Source: Buddleja alternifolia
Taxonomy: Eukaryota; Streptophyta; Magnoliopsida; Lamiales; Scrophulariaceae
Length of the DNA stretch: 64,000 nt
Assembly: GCA_019426215.1 (NCBI GenBank)
Contig: CM033406.1
Span: 325,001-389,000, forward strand
Reading direction: 5' to 3'
The notes beneath the pieces are model-generated. The model had not been told where the DNA came from, did no database searches, and saw only the letters and a program-made list of their open reading frames with translations. Within the stretch, counting starts at the first letter, position 1. Each line of letters opens with the position of its first letter. A program made the translations under genes and the position numbers. Below, one piece after another: positions 1-11,300 of the stretch.

Positions 1-2
1 TT

Positions 3-917
3 TCACCAGGATTGGCACATGATTGGGATCCATCATTCGCCTCATCAACCCCAATGAAAATGGAAACCTATGAGCATACTTACCATCCTGGTTGGATAAA
101 TCCTGCAAGCTCAACATGGAGTTACAACAATGCCTCAGGATTTGACCATGTCTATAGCCTTCCCTCCCAACAATATGATAGTTCCTATCAACAAGAGCCA
201 ACGATGACATTTACTCTTGAGGACCAGTTGAATGTAGATTGTGCAAGCTCACAAGCTAGCATAAACGAGATGGAAGCTATCATAAAAGAGATGGAAGCTC
301 GTAGAAAGGAGTCAGAAGCTCATAGTAGGGAAGTGGTCATACTAGTCGATCAACCAATCAACTTATGGAAGGAGAGAGAGTCATGCACCCTAGAGAATCG
401 CACAAAAGAAAATGAGGCTTCCCTCAATACAGAAGTTGAACAAGCGGTTGATTTAGGACTACAATGTCTCCCCCCTATCACTAAAGATTGTCCACCCTCT
501 GTCCTCTCCACATGTAAAGAGGTAATTGATTCCAGTGAAGGTGAGTTGTTTTTAACTATAGGAGTTAATATGGTTATTTGTGATAGCTATGAGGTTTGTA
601 AGCATCCAATTGATTCGAATTTGTCTTTACGCATTGATGCTTTTGATCCTTTTAGTGTTGAGCTTTCTCAGGTTAAAAGAACCAACAGTCTCCTCGAGTC
701 CTACATCATGAACTCCAAGTTTTCCACTTCGATGGGCGAAGAAAAACGGTCATCTATTTGTAAATTGGAGAATAGTCCAAATCATCACTCAGCACAATGG
801 GAAGAAAGAGTGATGGAAGTGGTGATGGACTATGAGAAAATATTTGAATGGATGATTGCTTGGTCACTACTCATCATATTTTCTAGTAACACCGGGCCCT
901 ATTTCATCCTTACTTAG
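3..917 (+). CDS. partial ORF of gypsy-like element, function not recognised
   Basis: The frame is open to the left edge, so the true start lies outside the window (the first codons here are TCA CCA GGA TTG). It ends at TAG 915-917, giving about 305 codons. The N-terminal third is rich in Ser, Tyr, Pro and Gln. Residues about 80-115 are charged and probably form a short coiled coil (repeats of the pattern EMEA-R/K-KES). The rest has no motif I recognise: no zinc knuckle, no protease DSG, no YVDD. It lies just upstream of the GGGAGGCAACCCAA landmark, so it is the last ORF of the element. It could be a gag-derived or additional ORF of a non-autonomous gypsy element. Confidence 0.45.
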   Translation, partial: SPGLAHDWDPSFASSTPMKMETYEHTYHPGWINPASSTWSYNNASGFDHVYSLPSQQYDSSYQQEPTMTFTLEDQLNVDCASSQASINEMEAIIKEMEARRKESEAHSREVVILVDQPINLWKERESCTLENRTKENEASLNTEVEQAVDLGLQCLPPITKDCPPSVLSTCKEVIDSSEGELFLTIGVNMVICDSYEVCKHPIDSNLSLRIDAFDPFSVELSQVKRTNSLLESYIMNSKFSTSMGEEKRSSICKLENSPNHHSAQWEERVMEVVMDYEKIFEWMIAWSLLIIFSSNTGPYFILT

Positions 918-3008
918 AGAATGAACAAAGCATTCATTCGAAAACCCCCCTGAAATAACTCGGTAAAGTCAAGCTAATGACTTTAAAACAAGCGCTTCTT
1001 GGGAGGCAACCCAAGCTTTTTATCGCTTTCTTGTTTTTCCTTTTTGTATTTATCTTGCTTTCTTTCCCGTCTTATTGTTGATGTGATTTTCTAGATATTT
1101 CTTTTCTTCAGGTTTTGATCCCAGGGTACTAGCCCACCACCGTGCTCACTCCGCATCTCTCCATTTCAGAGTTGTAACACTTATCCCTCTCACCTTGCAT
1201 TTATTTCATGAACATTGAGGACAATGTCTAATTTAAGTTTGGGGGTACAACCTTGTTGAATTAGAATTCATGAATTGGTGCACCCTTGCATAAGAGCTGA
1301 ATGCGTTTGAATATCTCTACTATGTTAAAGTCAAAGCCCCTTGTCTGTGGTCAACATGCCATATATTGTGACTTGAAAGCCCTTTTTAGTCATGCTTATG
1401 CGAATTATTGCGGTTTTAAAACGTTGAACTTTCAATTTTGTTGACTATGAAGTGTGTATTAATGTTGTAAAGTCATAAAATGATTTAGGCCATCTTTCAT
1501 TGTTGTTAGCCTTACATTTTGGCCTTCTCTATATTGCATAATCTCTAGACCTTGATTTGAGCCGTATTGATAAGAATGGAGTGTGCTATGCACACTAGAA
1601 ACCACCATTCGTCTTTCTTTCATAAGCCATGACAACCACCTTCTAGTCTAAAAGAAAAACAATGTCTTGCACCCAATCAAGAGAGTTTAGAACTTCATAT
1701 CATTTGACTTGAATATGGGTAGTCACCTTGTTTTGATTTGAATGAATATGAGTTAGATAGTGATGTTTTGGCTATGTTGGGATTTTTGAGGTTTGAAGTA
1801 TTATGTAAAAAAGGGGATGAAATGAAAACTTGGGCAATGGGCTAAATAGTCGAGAGAGAGATATATATATGAAAAAAAAATTGTGCTCTCGACTAGACTT
1901 GAATCTTGGCACTCAATTGGATCATTTGGCTTGGAATTCTGTGTACAACCCGATATGAAAAGAAACAAGTTTGGGGGTTGTAAGTTGATAGGAAAAAGAG
2001 AGTGAAAAAGGGATAAGTGATAAGGTGTGAAAGTTTTTGTAGTCTATTTGCGAATTTAGATCAATGATTTTGAATTATAGGCTCTCTTGACTTAGTCACT
2101 TTATCTATATTTTCCAATCCTAGCCATCACCTAGCTTTACATTACAAGCCGTAAAGACCTTTTGATTGTGACAATTGCACTTTATAAACACCGATGGGTT
2201 AACGAATGTTGAATTGTTTCAATGGCTTTACTTTCAAATTGATTTGCATAATCTTATCTAAAGTGAATAAGGACCTAGTTTGGTTTTGTGGCCTTTGACA
2301 TTCGAGCGATTAAGCCCTTAGGGGTGTCTCTACACTTAATACCCTAAAACCGTCCGGTTTAGGAGTTATTGGCTCAAAGCTCGTTACAAGGGTGTCATAG
2401 AAAGCCTAAGAGAACCGAACATTGCACATGGTCTAGTCTCTAATGTTGTGAGTTGAAATTTGCATAAGTTAAAGCCCAAAGTGGATAAATTGATTGAATT
2501 TTAAGTGATTATGAAGTTTTCCTCAATTCTCATGCCGTGTGATTACTCGAAAGTCGATAAAATATGGGATTAATGCTTGAAAAGTGGTAAGAATGCCACT
2601 CGATTATAATACCTTAGACTTCTCACTCTACACCCTTAGGATGGTCTTTTCAAAATTAAGGCGTAACATGAGCAAGTATGTGACGTGTATATATATATAA
2701 CCTTGAGCTTAAACAGACGAATTCATGCCATTGCTTTGTTATTAATCACATCGATTTGGGTTGATTGAGTGTGGTGGAAAATCCTTCGATTTTGTGGGTA
2801 TATCATATGCAAACCCTCACGAGACTATAACTCGTCCTTTGAGGTAACTCAAGGGTTCAAAGGCTTGTTGCATTCGCTAAATGCAACCGTGTCCTCCACG
2901 AAAGTGAGTTAGGTAGTTTTTCATTTTTTCTCTTTTTCTTTTTATTTCTCCCGTGTTTGATGATGTTTTTCCTAACCTATAGCTTATCGCTCGAGGACGA
3001 GCAATTGA
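918..3008 (+). other. non-coding 3' internal region of gypsy element
   Basis: AT-rich stretch of about 2.1 kb with no ORF worth reporting. It holds the GGGAGGCAACCCAA landmark near 1000 and a GAGGACAATGTCTAATTTAAG-type segment near 1218. A second region ends in CTCGAGGACGAGCAA (about 2990-3004) just ahead of the polypurine tract. Long non-coding 3' regions like this are usual in some plant gypsy lineages. Confidence 0.6.
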
Positions 3009-3023
3009 TAAGTTTGGGGGGGT
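3009..3023 (+). other. polypurine tract of gypsy element
   Basis: A/G-rich run AAGTTTGGGGGGG directly before TGATAAG, the expected position of the plus-strand primer next to a 3' LTR. Confidence 0.65.
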
Positions 3024-4394
3024 TGATAAGAGGAGTTTTTACGTGTTTTTAAGCCTATGATCTGATATTGTTGGAGTTATTTATTGCCTAAATCATACCA
3101 CAGTTGCGTTTAATTGGGGTGTTAAGTGATTTCAGGTGATAAACGAGAGCACACAAAGAAAAAGGCGAAAAACGGTGCACGACACTTTTTGAAACCTGTC
3201 GACGGCGCCCAGGCGCCGAGCTGACCACGCTCGGGCGCCGATCAAAAACAACAAAGTTGATCCCTGTTGATCACGCCTAGGCGCCGCAACACCCGCGCCT
3301 AGGCGCCGTTATTCCCGCGCCCGAGCGCCGTACTATCCACGCTTGGGCGCCGCCGGACTTCTCCCCCAAGAAAAGTACGCCACATAGGCCGCGCCTAGGC
3401 GCCGTCTTGCCCACGCCTAGGCGCCGGCGTAACCGTTTTTCAATTGTTTAAAAGCCAAATTTCAGATTGAAGAGGGGTTCGAAATCTGGGGAATTGGAGA
3501 GCATTTTCTGGGTTTTTGAGCCATAACTTCATCAACAATTGAAGGTGAAGAAGGGGGATTGAGCTAGAGATTGAAGCTACAACCAAGGATTCATCATCAT
3601 TCAAGACTTAGGGAGTTTTCTTTTGGATTTCATTTACATGTTTATGTTAATAACTATGTATATGATTGTTTTAGACCTTCTTGAGCTATTGAATATGAGC
3701 TAATCTTGTAAAACTAAGGCCATGTGAAGGCCGAATTCATGAATCAATATATGAGAAGTTAATTTTCGTATTAATTCTCCTAATTGCTTTGTGTGTTGAT
3801 TTTGTGCTTTTATCACAATCATATGCTTGATCTCCGTATGCTTGGTATTGTGCCTAATCTAGTCATTCGAGAGAAGATAGGTTAGGGTTCAAATAAATCA
3901 ACATATCATCCGAAACTAATGTGGAATTGCTCCTAGAAATAGGTAAAGATTTCCGGGTGCGGTTAGCCGGATTTATCCGGGGAAACTCTAGAACGTTAAT
4001 GCATGGTTGTTGATTAGATTCTTGGATAGACATATTTAGAGAACCGTCAATCAATCATAGGATTGTTATGTGCCGAGACATCGGGTAATGATTAATTAAG
4101 GAGTTTTCACCAAAGCAATAGGAGTCTAATAATTCGAAGAGTAACTCATATATATCGACAAGTGGATTCGGTTATAGCATGTGCCTTAGTCTTTTTAACC
4201 AACTCGTGAGGTTTAATTCATAGCTTGTTCCCTCCTTTGATCTTTCGTTTACTTAATTGTTTTTCTCTTATTTTACTTTAATTGTCTTTACCTTAATTGC
4301 AAATCTTAAGCTAAAAAATCTAAGTCCTTGAGGTTCGACAACCCGGACTTTTTGTCCATTTATTACTACACGCGACTAGTGCACTTGCTATTCA
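3024..4394 (+). repeat. 3' LTR of gypsy element
   Basis: Starts TGATAAG right after the polypurine tract. The likely end is TTGCTATTCA at 4394, because the terminal bases almost mirror the start (TGATA against TATTCA). The end could also be a few bases later. About 1.37 kb. It contains a GC-rich cluster (3200-3430) in otherwise AT-rich DNA. No second LTR copy is in the window to confirm the borders. Confidence 0.6.
3200..3430. repeat. cluster of short palindromic GC repeats in gypsy LTR
   Basis: Eight GGCGCC sites in about 225 bp (3204, 3212, 3234, 3280, 3302, 3346, 3398, 3420). Four lie inside the longer unit GCCTAGGCGCCG, whose core CGCCTAGGCG is a perfect 10-bp palindrome. Variants read GGGCGCCG or GAGCGCCG. 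The spacing is irregular, so this is a dispersed motif array, not a strict tandem repeat. It probably lies in the transcribed part of the LTR. Confidence 0.8.
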
Positions 4395-4404
4395 AGCACG
4401 TTAG

Positions 4405-4675
4405 CTTCTAGCGTGTCAAGCTGCCATTGCCACTTTATTGTGATAATAACGAGGCTATTGCACAAGCAAAAGAACCAGGGTCTCACAATAAATCCAAACA
4501 CATAGAGAGGAGATATCACATAATAAGAGAAATCGTTGGAAGAGGCGAGATAGCTGTTCGGAGAGTAAATGCAGCAGACAATGTCGCTGACCCATTGACA
4601 AAGCCTTTGACACAGGCAGTGCTGGATCGACATCTTGAAAAGATGGGTATTAGATACCATAGTGATTGGCATTGA
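4405..4675 (+). pseudogene. copia RNase H C-terminal remnant (P1)
   Basis: About 85 codons with the typical end of a copia RNase H. It has LYCDNN, the block KHIERRYHIIRE, then ADPLTKPL and a terminal HLEKMGIRYHSDWH before TGA 4673-4675. RNase H removes the RNA strand during reverse transcription. The 5' side is cut by the gypsy LTR. P2 has the same segment at about 51738-51983. Confidence 0.85.
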
Positions 4676-4690
4676 GTACAAGTGGGAGAA

Positions 4691-4999
4691 TGTTAGGTTA
4701 ATGTCCTCAAATGCCACTATAGGATTAGGGAATGTAGGGACATAATTAAATTGTAATTGTTTCTTATTCTATCAATAAAAAAGGTAATTAGTTGTTTAGT
4801 ATTATATTGACATTTATGTACTATAATCATCTATAAGTCCATGAACGCAAGAGTTAACTCTCTAAGGCACTAGAGAAGTTTGATACTTGTGTACTAAAAT
4901 AGTCTGTAAGTCAAAGATTCTCAATTGAGTATTGGAAATCATGAAGACTTGGATGCGATGAGTTTTGAAGAGAAAGGTGTCTGTCAAAAGTAGTGAAGA
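4691..4999 (+). repeat. P1 3' LTR, segment 1
   Basis: First 309 bp of the LTR, following the polypurine tract. It matches, in reverse complement, the upper end of the LTR at 60411-62047 (shared text around GAGTTAACTCTCTAAGGCAC and AGTAGTGAAGA). It stops at the AGA target duplicated by the outer CACTA. Confidence 0.85.
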
Positions 5000-5280
5000 C
5001 ACTACTACAAAAATACACTATTACAGCGCACCTATTACAGCGGTTTTTAGAAAACCGCTTAACGGAGGGATCTATTACAGCGGTTTTTTGGTGAACAGCT
5101 GTAATAGGTTTTTGCCGGGAACCAGTTACAGCGGTTTTTCGGAAAATCGCCCTAACCGGTCAGGACCGGTTACAGCGGCTTTTCGAAAAACCGCTGTAAT
5201 TGATCGGTTAAGGCGGTTTTTTGCAAAACCGCTGTAACCGGTCAGGACCGGTTACAACGGTTTTCCAATAAACCGCTTTA
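5000..5280. repeat. left terminal inverted repeat and subterminal repeats, outer CACTA
   Basis: After the TIR come about six units with core TTACAGCGGTTTT, a short loop, then AAAACCGCTGTAA. Each unit is a small imperfect palindrome of about 30 bp (starting near 5022, 5066, 5123, 5168, 5206 and 5248). In En/Spm, about 12-bp subterminal motifs are bound by the TNPA protein. These units are the likely equivalent, by analogy. Confidence 0.85.
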
Positions 5281-5324
5281 AAAAAAAATAAAAAAAAATT
5301 AAAACATTTCCCCCCCAATTCGGC

Positions 5325-5350
5325 CGACCCTTTCTCTCTCTCTCACTCAC

Positions 5351-5409
<59 letters not shown>

Positions 5410-5663
5410 ACCTCCTCCACGACCACCGCCGCCATTCCCACCGCCGCCACCCCCTCCGCCGTCAGCCCCACCGCCGCAACCACCACCACCATTATTCTCT
5501 CTCTCTCTCTACTACTCTACATCTCTAGCTATATATATATATACACACACACACACACCACATATAGCCCCACCACCACCACACCCACCATATACCGCCA
5601 CCACCAACACCTTATGCCGCCGCCGCCGCCCCCCGTCTCTCTCGACTCTCTCTCACTTTGTAG
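5325..5663 (+). other. probable untranslated leader exon, outer CACTA
   Basis: CT-microsatellite (about 5347-5405) followed by a CCACC/CCGCC-rich stretch. It ends TTTGTAG|GTATATA at 5663/5664, which looks like a splice donor. The inner element has the same arrangement at 6357-6653. Inferred to be promoter-proximal 5' UTR; no start site can be fixed. Confidence 0.5.
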
Positions 5664-5941
5664 GTATATACTTATATATATATATATGTTTATATATGTT
5701 GTGTATATTTTATATATGTTATGAAATTAGGGTTATATGTTAATATTTTGATTGTTGTTAGGGGTTTTGTGAATTATATAATGTGGGTTATAAGTTAATA
5801 TCTTGATTGTTATTATATACATGTTATGTTAATTAGGGTTTTGTGAATTATATAATGTGGGTTATATGTTAATATCTTGATTGTTGTTATATACATGTTA
5901 TGTTAATTGGGGTTTTGTGAATTATATAATGTGGGTTATAT
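5664..5941. repeat. 74-bp tandem repeats, outer CACTA leader intron
   Basis: AT-rich units repeat with a period of 74 bp; the segment GTGAATTATATAATGTGG recurs at 5769, 5843 and 5917. The array continues after the inner CACTA at 15971-16116. Rejoining at the TAT target restores the reading of the repeat, which confirms the insertion site. Confidence 0.8.
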
Positions 5942-6345
5942 CACTAGTACAGAAAAGACCTGTTACAACGCACATTTTACAGCGGTTTTTGGAAAACCGC
6001 TGAACGGAGAGACTTATTACAGCGGTTTATAAGTGAACCGTTATAATGGATATTAATCGGGTACCTATTACAGCGATTTTTTATCGAACCGCTATAATAG
6101 GTTCGAACTATTACAGCGGTTCGATAAAAAACCGCTATTATAGCGCGATCAGAAAAAAAAAAAAAAAAAAATTTTATAGCGGTTCGGGAATGAACCGCTA
6201 TAACCGGTTTATGCCAATTATAGCGGTTCAGTACCGAACCGCTATAACTGGTAACCCGGTTTATGCCAGTTATAGCGGTTCGGTACTGAACCGCTATAAT
6301 TGGTAAACCGGTTATAGCGGTTCGTTCCCGAACCGCTATAAAACG
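5942..6345. repeat. left TIR and subterminal repeats, inner CACTA
   Basis: About eight palindromic units. The outermost ones read TTACAGCGGTT...AACCGCTGTAA-like. The inner ones (from about 6170) read TTATAGCGGTTC...GAACCGCTATAA, so one C has become T on both arms. An A-run of about 20 lies near 6150-6170. Confidence 0.85.
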
Positions 6346-6356
6346 TAATTAAAAAA

Positions 6357-6653
6357 AAAAAAAAATTCCCTCCCTTTTTTCCCCCCAAAAACCGAGCTCT
6401 CCCCCTCATTTCTCTCTACTATCTCTCACTCTCTACTCTACTATCTCTCTCACTCTCTACTCTACTATCTCTCTCACTCTCTACTCTACTCTATCTCTCT
6501 ACTCGATCTCTCTCCCTATACTCTACTCTCTCTCTCACTCTCAAGCTAACCGAAACCGCCCCCGTCCCGTCGCCACCACCTCCACCACCACCCGAAACCG
6601 CCGCCGCCGCCGCCGCCGCCGTGACCCACCACTCTCCTCCTCTCTCTCTTTAT
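6357..6653 (+). other. probable untranslated leader exon, inner CACTA
   Basis: A CT-rich stretch built from repeats of TCTCTACTCTACTATCTCTC (6413-6540), then CCACC and a (CCG)n run near 6598-6620. It ends CTTTATAG|GTATATA at about 6653/6654, a plausible donor. This matches the outer element's 5325-5663. It is non-coding in this frame. Confidence 0.45.
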
Positions 6654-8330
6654 AGGTATATATATATATATATATGTTTATATATGTTATGTTATATATA
6701 TATATATTATGTATATATTAAATTTAGGTTATGTGTTAATTTCTTGTTTGTTATATATTAATGTTATGTTAATTCGGATTTTGTGATGTATATAATGTAG
6801 GTTATATGTTAATTTGTTAATTATTGTTATATATATCATGTTATGTTAATTGGGGTTTTATACATTATATAGTGGATTTTTGTTATTATGTTGTAGTTGA
6901 TTTTTTACTAACTTTGAATGCAAATCTGATTTGTTCTAGGCATCTCATGAGTATGTTCGATATATGTATGTATATCCCTATGTGTCTAGTTTCATATGAA
7001 TAAAACGGTTCATGAATCGGAGCTTTCCACAATGAGTTATGAATTTTCTCGTGAAGACGCGCACAGCTGTTTTGAAAATTGACATATTTTTCTCTAACTT
7101 TGAATACAAATCTGCTTTTTTCTAGACATCTACTGAGTATGTGCAATATATGTGTGGATAGCCCTATGTGTCTAGTATCATATGAATAAAACGGTTCATG
7201 AATCGGAGCTTTCCACAATGACTTATGAATTTTCTCGTGAAGACGCGCACAGCTGTTTTGAAAATTGACAGATTTTTCTCTAACTTTGAATACAAATCTG
7301 ATTTTTTCTAGACATCTACTGAGTATGTGAGATATATGTGTGGATAGCTCTATGTGTCTAGTTTCATATGAATAAAACGGTTCATGAATCGGAGCTTTCC
7401 ACAATGAGTTATGAATTTTCTCGTGAAGACGCGCACAGCTATTTTGAAAATTGACAGATTTTTCTCTAACTTTGAATACAAATCTGCTTTTTTCTAGACA
7501 TCTACTGAGTATGTGAGATATATGTGTGGATAGCCCTATGTGTCTAGTTTCATATGAATAAAACGGTTCATGAATCGGAGCTTTCCAAAATGAGTTATGA
7601 ATTTGCTCGTGAAGACGCGCACAGCTGTTTTGAAAATTGACAGATTTTTCTCTAACTTTGAATACAAATCTGCTTTTTTCTAGACATCTACTGAGTATGT
7701 GAGATATATGTGTGGATAGCCCTATGTGTCTAGTTTCATAGGAAGAAAACGGTTCATGAATCCGAGCTTTCTACAATTATTTATGAATTTTCTCGTGAAG
7801 ACGCGCACAGCTTTCTGCACAACCGAGAAGCTCCAAAAACTTTATATCGTGATGCTTTAATTTATTTGTAGTTTTATGTGCTTTTGGATCCAATTGGTGA
7901 TCAATATTTATAATATGATGCTTTATTTGTAGTTTTTTATGTGATCTATGTGATCCAACTGGTGATCAATATTTGTAGTTGTTCCCCTGGAAATATGATG
8001 TTTTATGTGATCCAACTGGTGATCAATATTTTTGTATCGTTTTGTGTTCGTTGTGGGTGAAAGATTAGAGTGTTGGGTTTGTTGTGGTTGAAATTGGTAG
8101 TATTTTTTGCGTCATTTCCCTGTTGAGATTTTAGCGGATCGTAAGATTCGCCTTCTGTTGGTTACAACCCACTGAGAAGATTAAGTCGAGAACTTGGTAG
8201 AAATATTTGCGTCGTTACTCTGCCGAATTTTTTATAGAATAATGCGAAATAAATTAAAAATAAATTTATTTAATTAATTTAACTATCAACTGATGTTAAA
8301 ATTATTTAATTTAATTAATTGAGAATTTAG
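6654..8330 (+). other. probable leader intron, inner CACTA
   Basis: Starts GTATATAT and ends TTTAG directly before the ATG of ORF1. It holds two copies of a 73-bp AT-rich unit (about 6700-6880), five copies of a 186-bp unit, and the 68-bp block GAAGATTAAGTCGAGAACTT... (8176-8243) that recurs in the outer element. No gene is seen on either strand. A 172-codon frame on the minus strand at 6886-7404 arises only because 186 is a multiple of three. Confidence 0.5.
6886..7816. repeat. 186-bp tandem repeat, five copies
   Basis: The marker GAATCGGAGCTTTCCACAA occurs at 7015, 7201, 7387, 7573 and (one change) 7759, exactly 186 bp apart. Copies are nearly identical; the first and last are the most diverged. 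The array is absent from the matching intron of the outer element. Confidence 0.95.
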
Positions 8331-11300
8331 ATGGATCGAAGTTGGATTGTAGCGGATCGTATGTCGGAGCAATATGAGAAAGGGGTGAAAGAATTCATCG
8401 ACTTTGCGGTTGAGCATGCATCGGATCCGACTAGGATTAGTTGTCCATGTTTACGTTGTTGTTTTGGAAAGAGAATTAGTCCACGTGACTTGGAAGATCA
8501 TTTGGTGTGTAATGGAATTGATAAAAGCTACACACGATGGACAAGACACGGTGAAAGCAGTGCCACCTCAGCTGATTTGGGTGATACATCATATCGATCA
8601 GTAGATTTTGACATGGATGATTATGAGCCTGATCGTTTGGAGGAGATGACCAATGTGATCGAGGAGGATTTGCGAAATTGTCCCAAGATGTTCGACAATT
8701 TGACAAGTGATTCAAAGACACCTCTGTATAGTGGTAGTAATTTCACAAGATTGAAAGCAGTCCTAAACCTCTACAAGTTAAAAGCTAACAATGGGTGGAG
8801 TGATAAGAGTTTCACAGACTTACTTGGTCTATTAAAAAGTATGTTACCCGATGATAATGTGTTACCTAATCGTACTTATGAGGCTAAGAAGATGTTAACT
8901 GCAATTGGTATGGGATATGAGAGGATACATGCTTGTTTCAATGATTGCATCTTGTTTAGAAAGGACTATGCATCATTGACGGTGTGTCCCAAATGTGGCA
9001 CCTCACGGTACAAGAAGAATGGATCTGCTCCTGTCAAAACAGCATGGTATTTGCCCATAATACCTAGATTTAGACGCATGTAAAGTAGTGAAGCGTTTGC
9101 CAAGGACTTGACATGGTATGCTGATAGAAGGCTTGAACAAGGGATTGAAGATAACAAGATTAGACATCCTTCAGATTCTCTTCAATGGAAAAAGATCGAT
9201 AATGATTTCCCTGAATTTAGGGAAGAACCAAGAAATTTACGCCTTGTATTGGCTACAGATGGAATGAACCCACATGGCTTGCAAAGTAGCTCACATAGTA
9301 CATGGCCGTTGATTTTGATGATCTACAACCTACCCCCTTCGCGATGCATGAAGCGAGAGCATATTATGATGCCTATACTAATTTTCGGGCCGAAACAACC
9401 TGGAAATGATATAGATGTCTACTTGGCCCCTTTAATTGAGGATTTGAAAGAGTTGTGGGAGACCGGTATTAAAGTGTATGATGGGTTTAGAAAAGAGAGC
9501 TTCAATCTCAGAGTTATGTTGTTTGGTACAATCAATGATTTTCCAGCAAGAGCTAATCTCGAGGGATATGGTGTACATGGGCAATCTGCATGCCCCATAT
9601 GTGTCAAGAGTACAGATCAATATAGACTCCCACACTCTCAGAAATATGCATTCCAAGGGCATCGAAGATGGTTGAATCGAGAACATCGATATCGTCGGTG
9701 GAAGAAAGCTTTCAATGGGAGCATAGAAGAATGTCGAGCTCCTAAGTGTTTGACCGGTGAAGAGGTGTTTGAGAATGTAAAAGACTTGGATATCAAGTTC
9801 GGAAAGACTTTTGCAGGCGGCCTTGCAAAAACTGGGTGGAAAAAAAGGTCAATTTTTTTGATTTGCCGTATTGGAAATCTTTACATGTTAGACATTTTCT
9901 TGATATAATGCATATTGAGAAAAATGTATTTGATAGTGTCATTGGTACTCTTCTAAATGTGCCCGGCAAGACAAAAGATGGAGTAAAGGCAAGGTTGGAC
10001 TTAGTTGAAATGAAGATAAAAGGTAAATTGGCACCAACAATGAAGGGAAAACGTACTTATTTACCTCCAGCAGCTCACACGCTATCTAGAAAAGAAAAAA
10101 TTGCATTATGTGAGTTTCTTTGTGGAGTGAAAGTTCCCGAAGGGTATTCTTCGAACATTAGCAGTCTTGTATCAATGAAGGACTTGAAGCTAAAGCATAT
10201 GAAGACTCATGATTGTCATGTAATCATGGATCATTTGCTACCAATTGCTTTACGGGCCATTCTGCCAAAAAAGGTGAGAGAAACGATAACTAGATTGTGT
10301 TTCTTCTTCAAAGCAATGTGGAGCAAGGTGTTTGATCCTGAACAATTGACTGCACTTCAGAAACAACTTGTCCTCACTTTGTGTGAGCTTGAGATGTATT
10401 TCCCACCCGCGTTTTTTGATATAATGACTCACCTACCTATTCACTTGGTTAGAGAGACACAACTTTGTGGACCAGCTTTTATGAGATCTATGTATCCGAC
10501 TGAGCGTTATATGAAGGTATTGAAAGGCTATGTGAAAAATCGTAGCCGGTCGGAAGGTTGCATTGTTGAGCGGTACATAGTTGATGAAGCTATTACATTT
10601 TGCACAGAATATCTGAATGATTCTAACGTTGCAGAGCTTCAAAAGTCTCCTGTTGTGGGAGGGGGAGGAACAGAAGGAGAAAGCGTAATTGGAAAGCAAT
10701 TAGTGAGTGTTCCTAGCACACAAAAGGATCAGGCACACCTATATGTGCTCCACAACACCGATGAGGTTAAGCCATATGTTGAAGAGCACAAAGACCAACT
10801 TAGGAGAATAAATTCAAGTAAAAATGAAAGTTGGATTTCAAGAGAACATAACAAGAGTTTTATCGATTGGTTCCGAAAGTGTATTCAAGAGAAACAAAAT
10901 GAGAATTCACTTTCAGTTTCAGATAAATTGGCACGGTTGTCGGTGGGCCCGGGCAGATTCGTATTTTGTCATTCGGGTTATCGTATAAATGGTGTCACAT
11001 TTTATACAAAAGACCAAGATGAACGGAGTACAATGTAGAATAGTGGGGTGAGTCTTGTAGCTGAAGCAATGCATATCTCAAGTGCGAAAGATAATAGCCC
11101 TATCTATGCCACTTTACCATATTATGGGGTGATTGAACGTATATGGGAGCTGGATTACAGTTGGTTTCGGGTGCCTGTATTTGGGTGTAGGTGGGTTGAC
11201 CATAAAAATGGTGTCGATGATAGTGAAATAGGTTTTACTCGAGTAGACCTTGAAAAGGTGGGATACAAAGATGAACCTTTCATTTTGGCATCTCAAGCTA

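Larger units (their letters stand above)
1..4394 (+). mobile_element. Ty3/gypsy-type LTR retrotransposon, 3' part
   Basis: Seen: an open reading frame running in from the window edge, then about 2.1 kb of non-coding DNA, a purine-rich tract and an LTR-like block. Two landmarks typical of the 3' internal region of plant gypsy elements are present: GGGAGGCAACCCAA (about 1000-1013) and the AAGTTTGGGGG stretch (about 1234, again at 3010-3022). No reverse transcriptase or integrase is visible, so the element may be a non-autonomous derivative or its pol may lie outside the window. It abuts a copia RNase H remnant at about 4399, so it probably inserted into that gene. The 5' LTR and the other target-site copy are outside the window. 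Assignment to gypsy rests on the landmarks, not on a pol domain. Confidence 0.7.

Noticed and set aside
5000..6345. Regularly spaced short palindromic repeats resembling a CRISPR array
   Set aside because: Units vary in sequence and spacing, lie at transposon termini next to CACTA ends, and occur in a plant genome; they are CACTA subterminal repeats.
6886..7404. 172-codon minus-strand ORF with internal protein repeats
   Set aside because: Arises because the 186-bp tandem unit is a multiple of three; it has no start context, no domain, and lies in a predicted intron.
6886..7816. Centromeric satellite
   Set aside because: Only five copies, bounded by CACTA intron sequence; a link to satellites is open but not shown.
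8404..9686. Several short ORFs on either strand inside the transposase
   Set aside because: Shadow frames of ORF1; none has its own domain.
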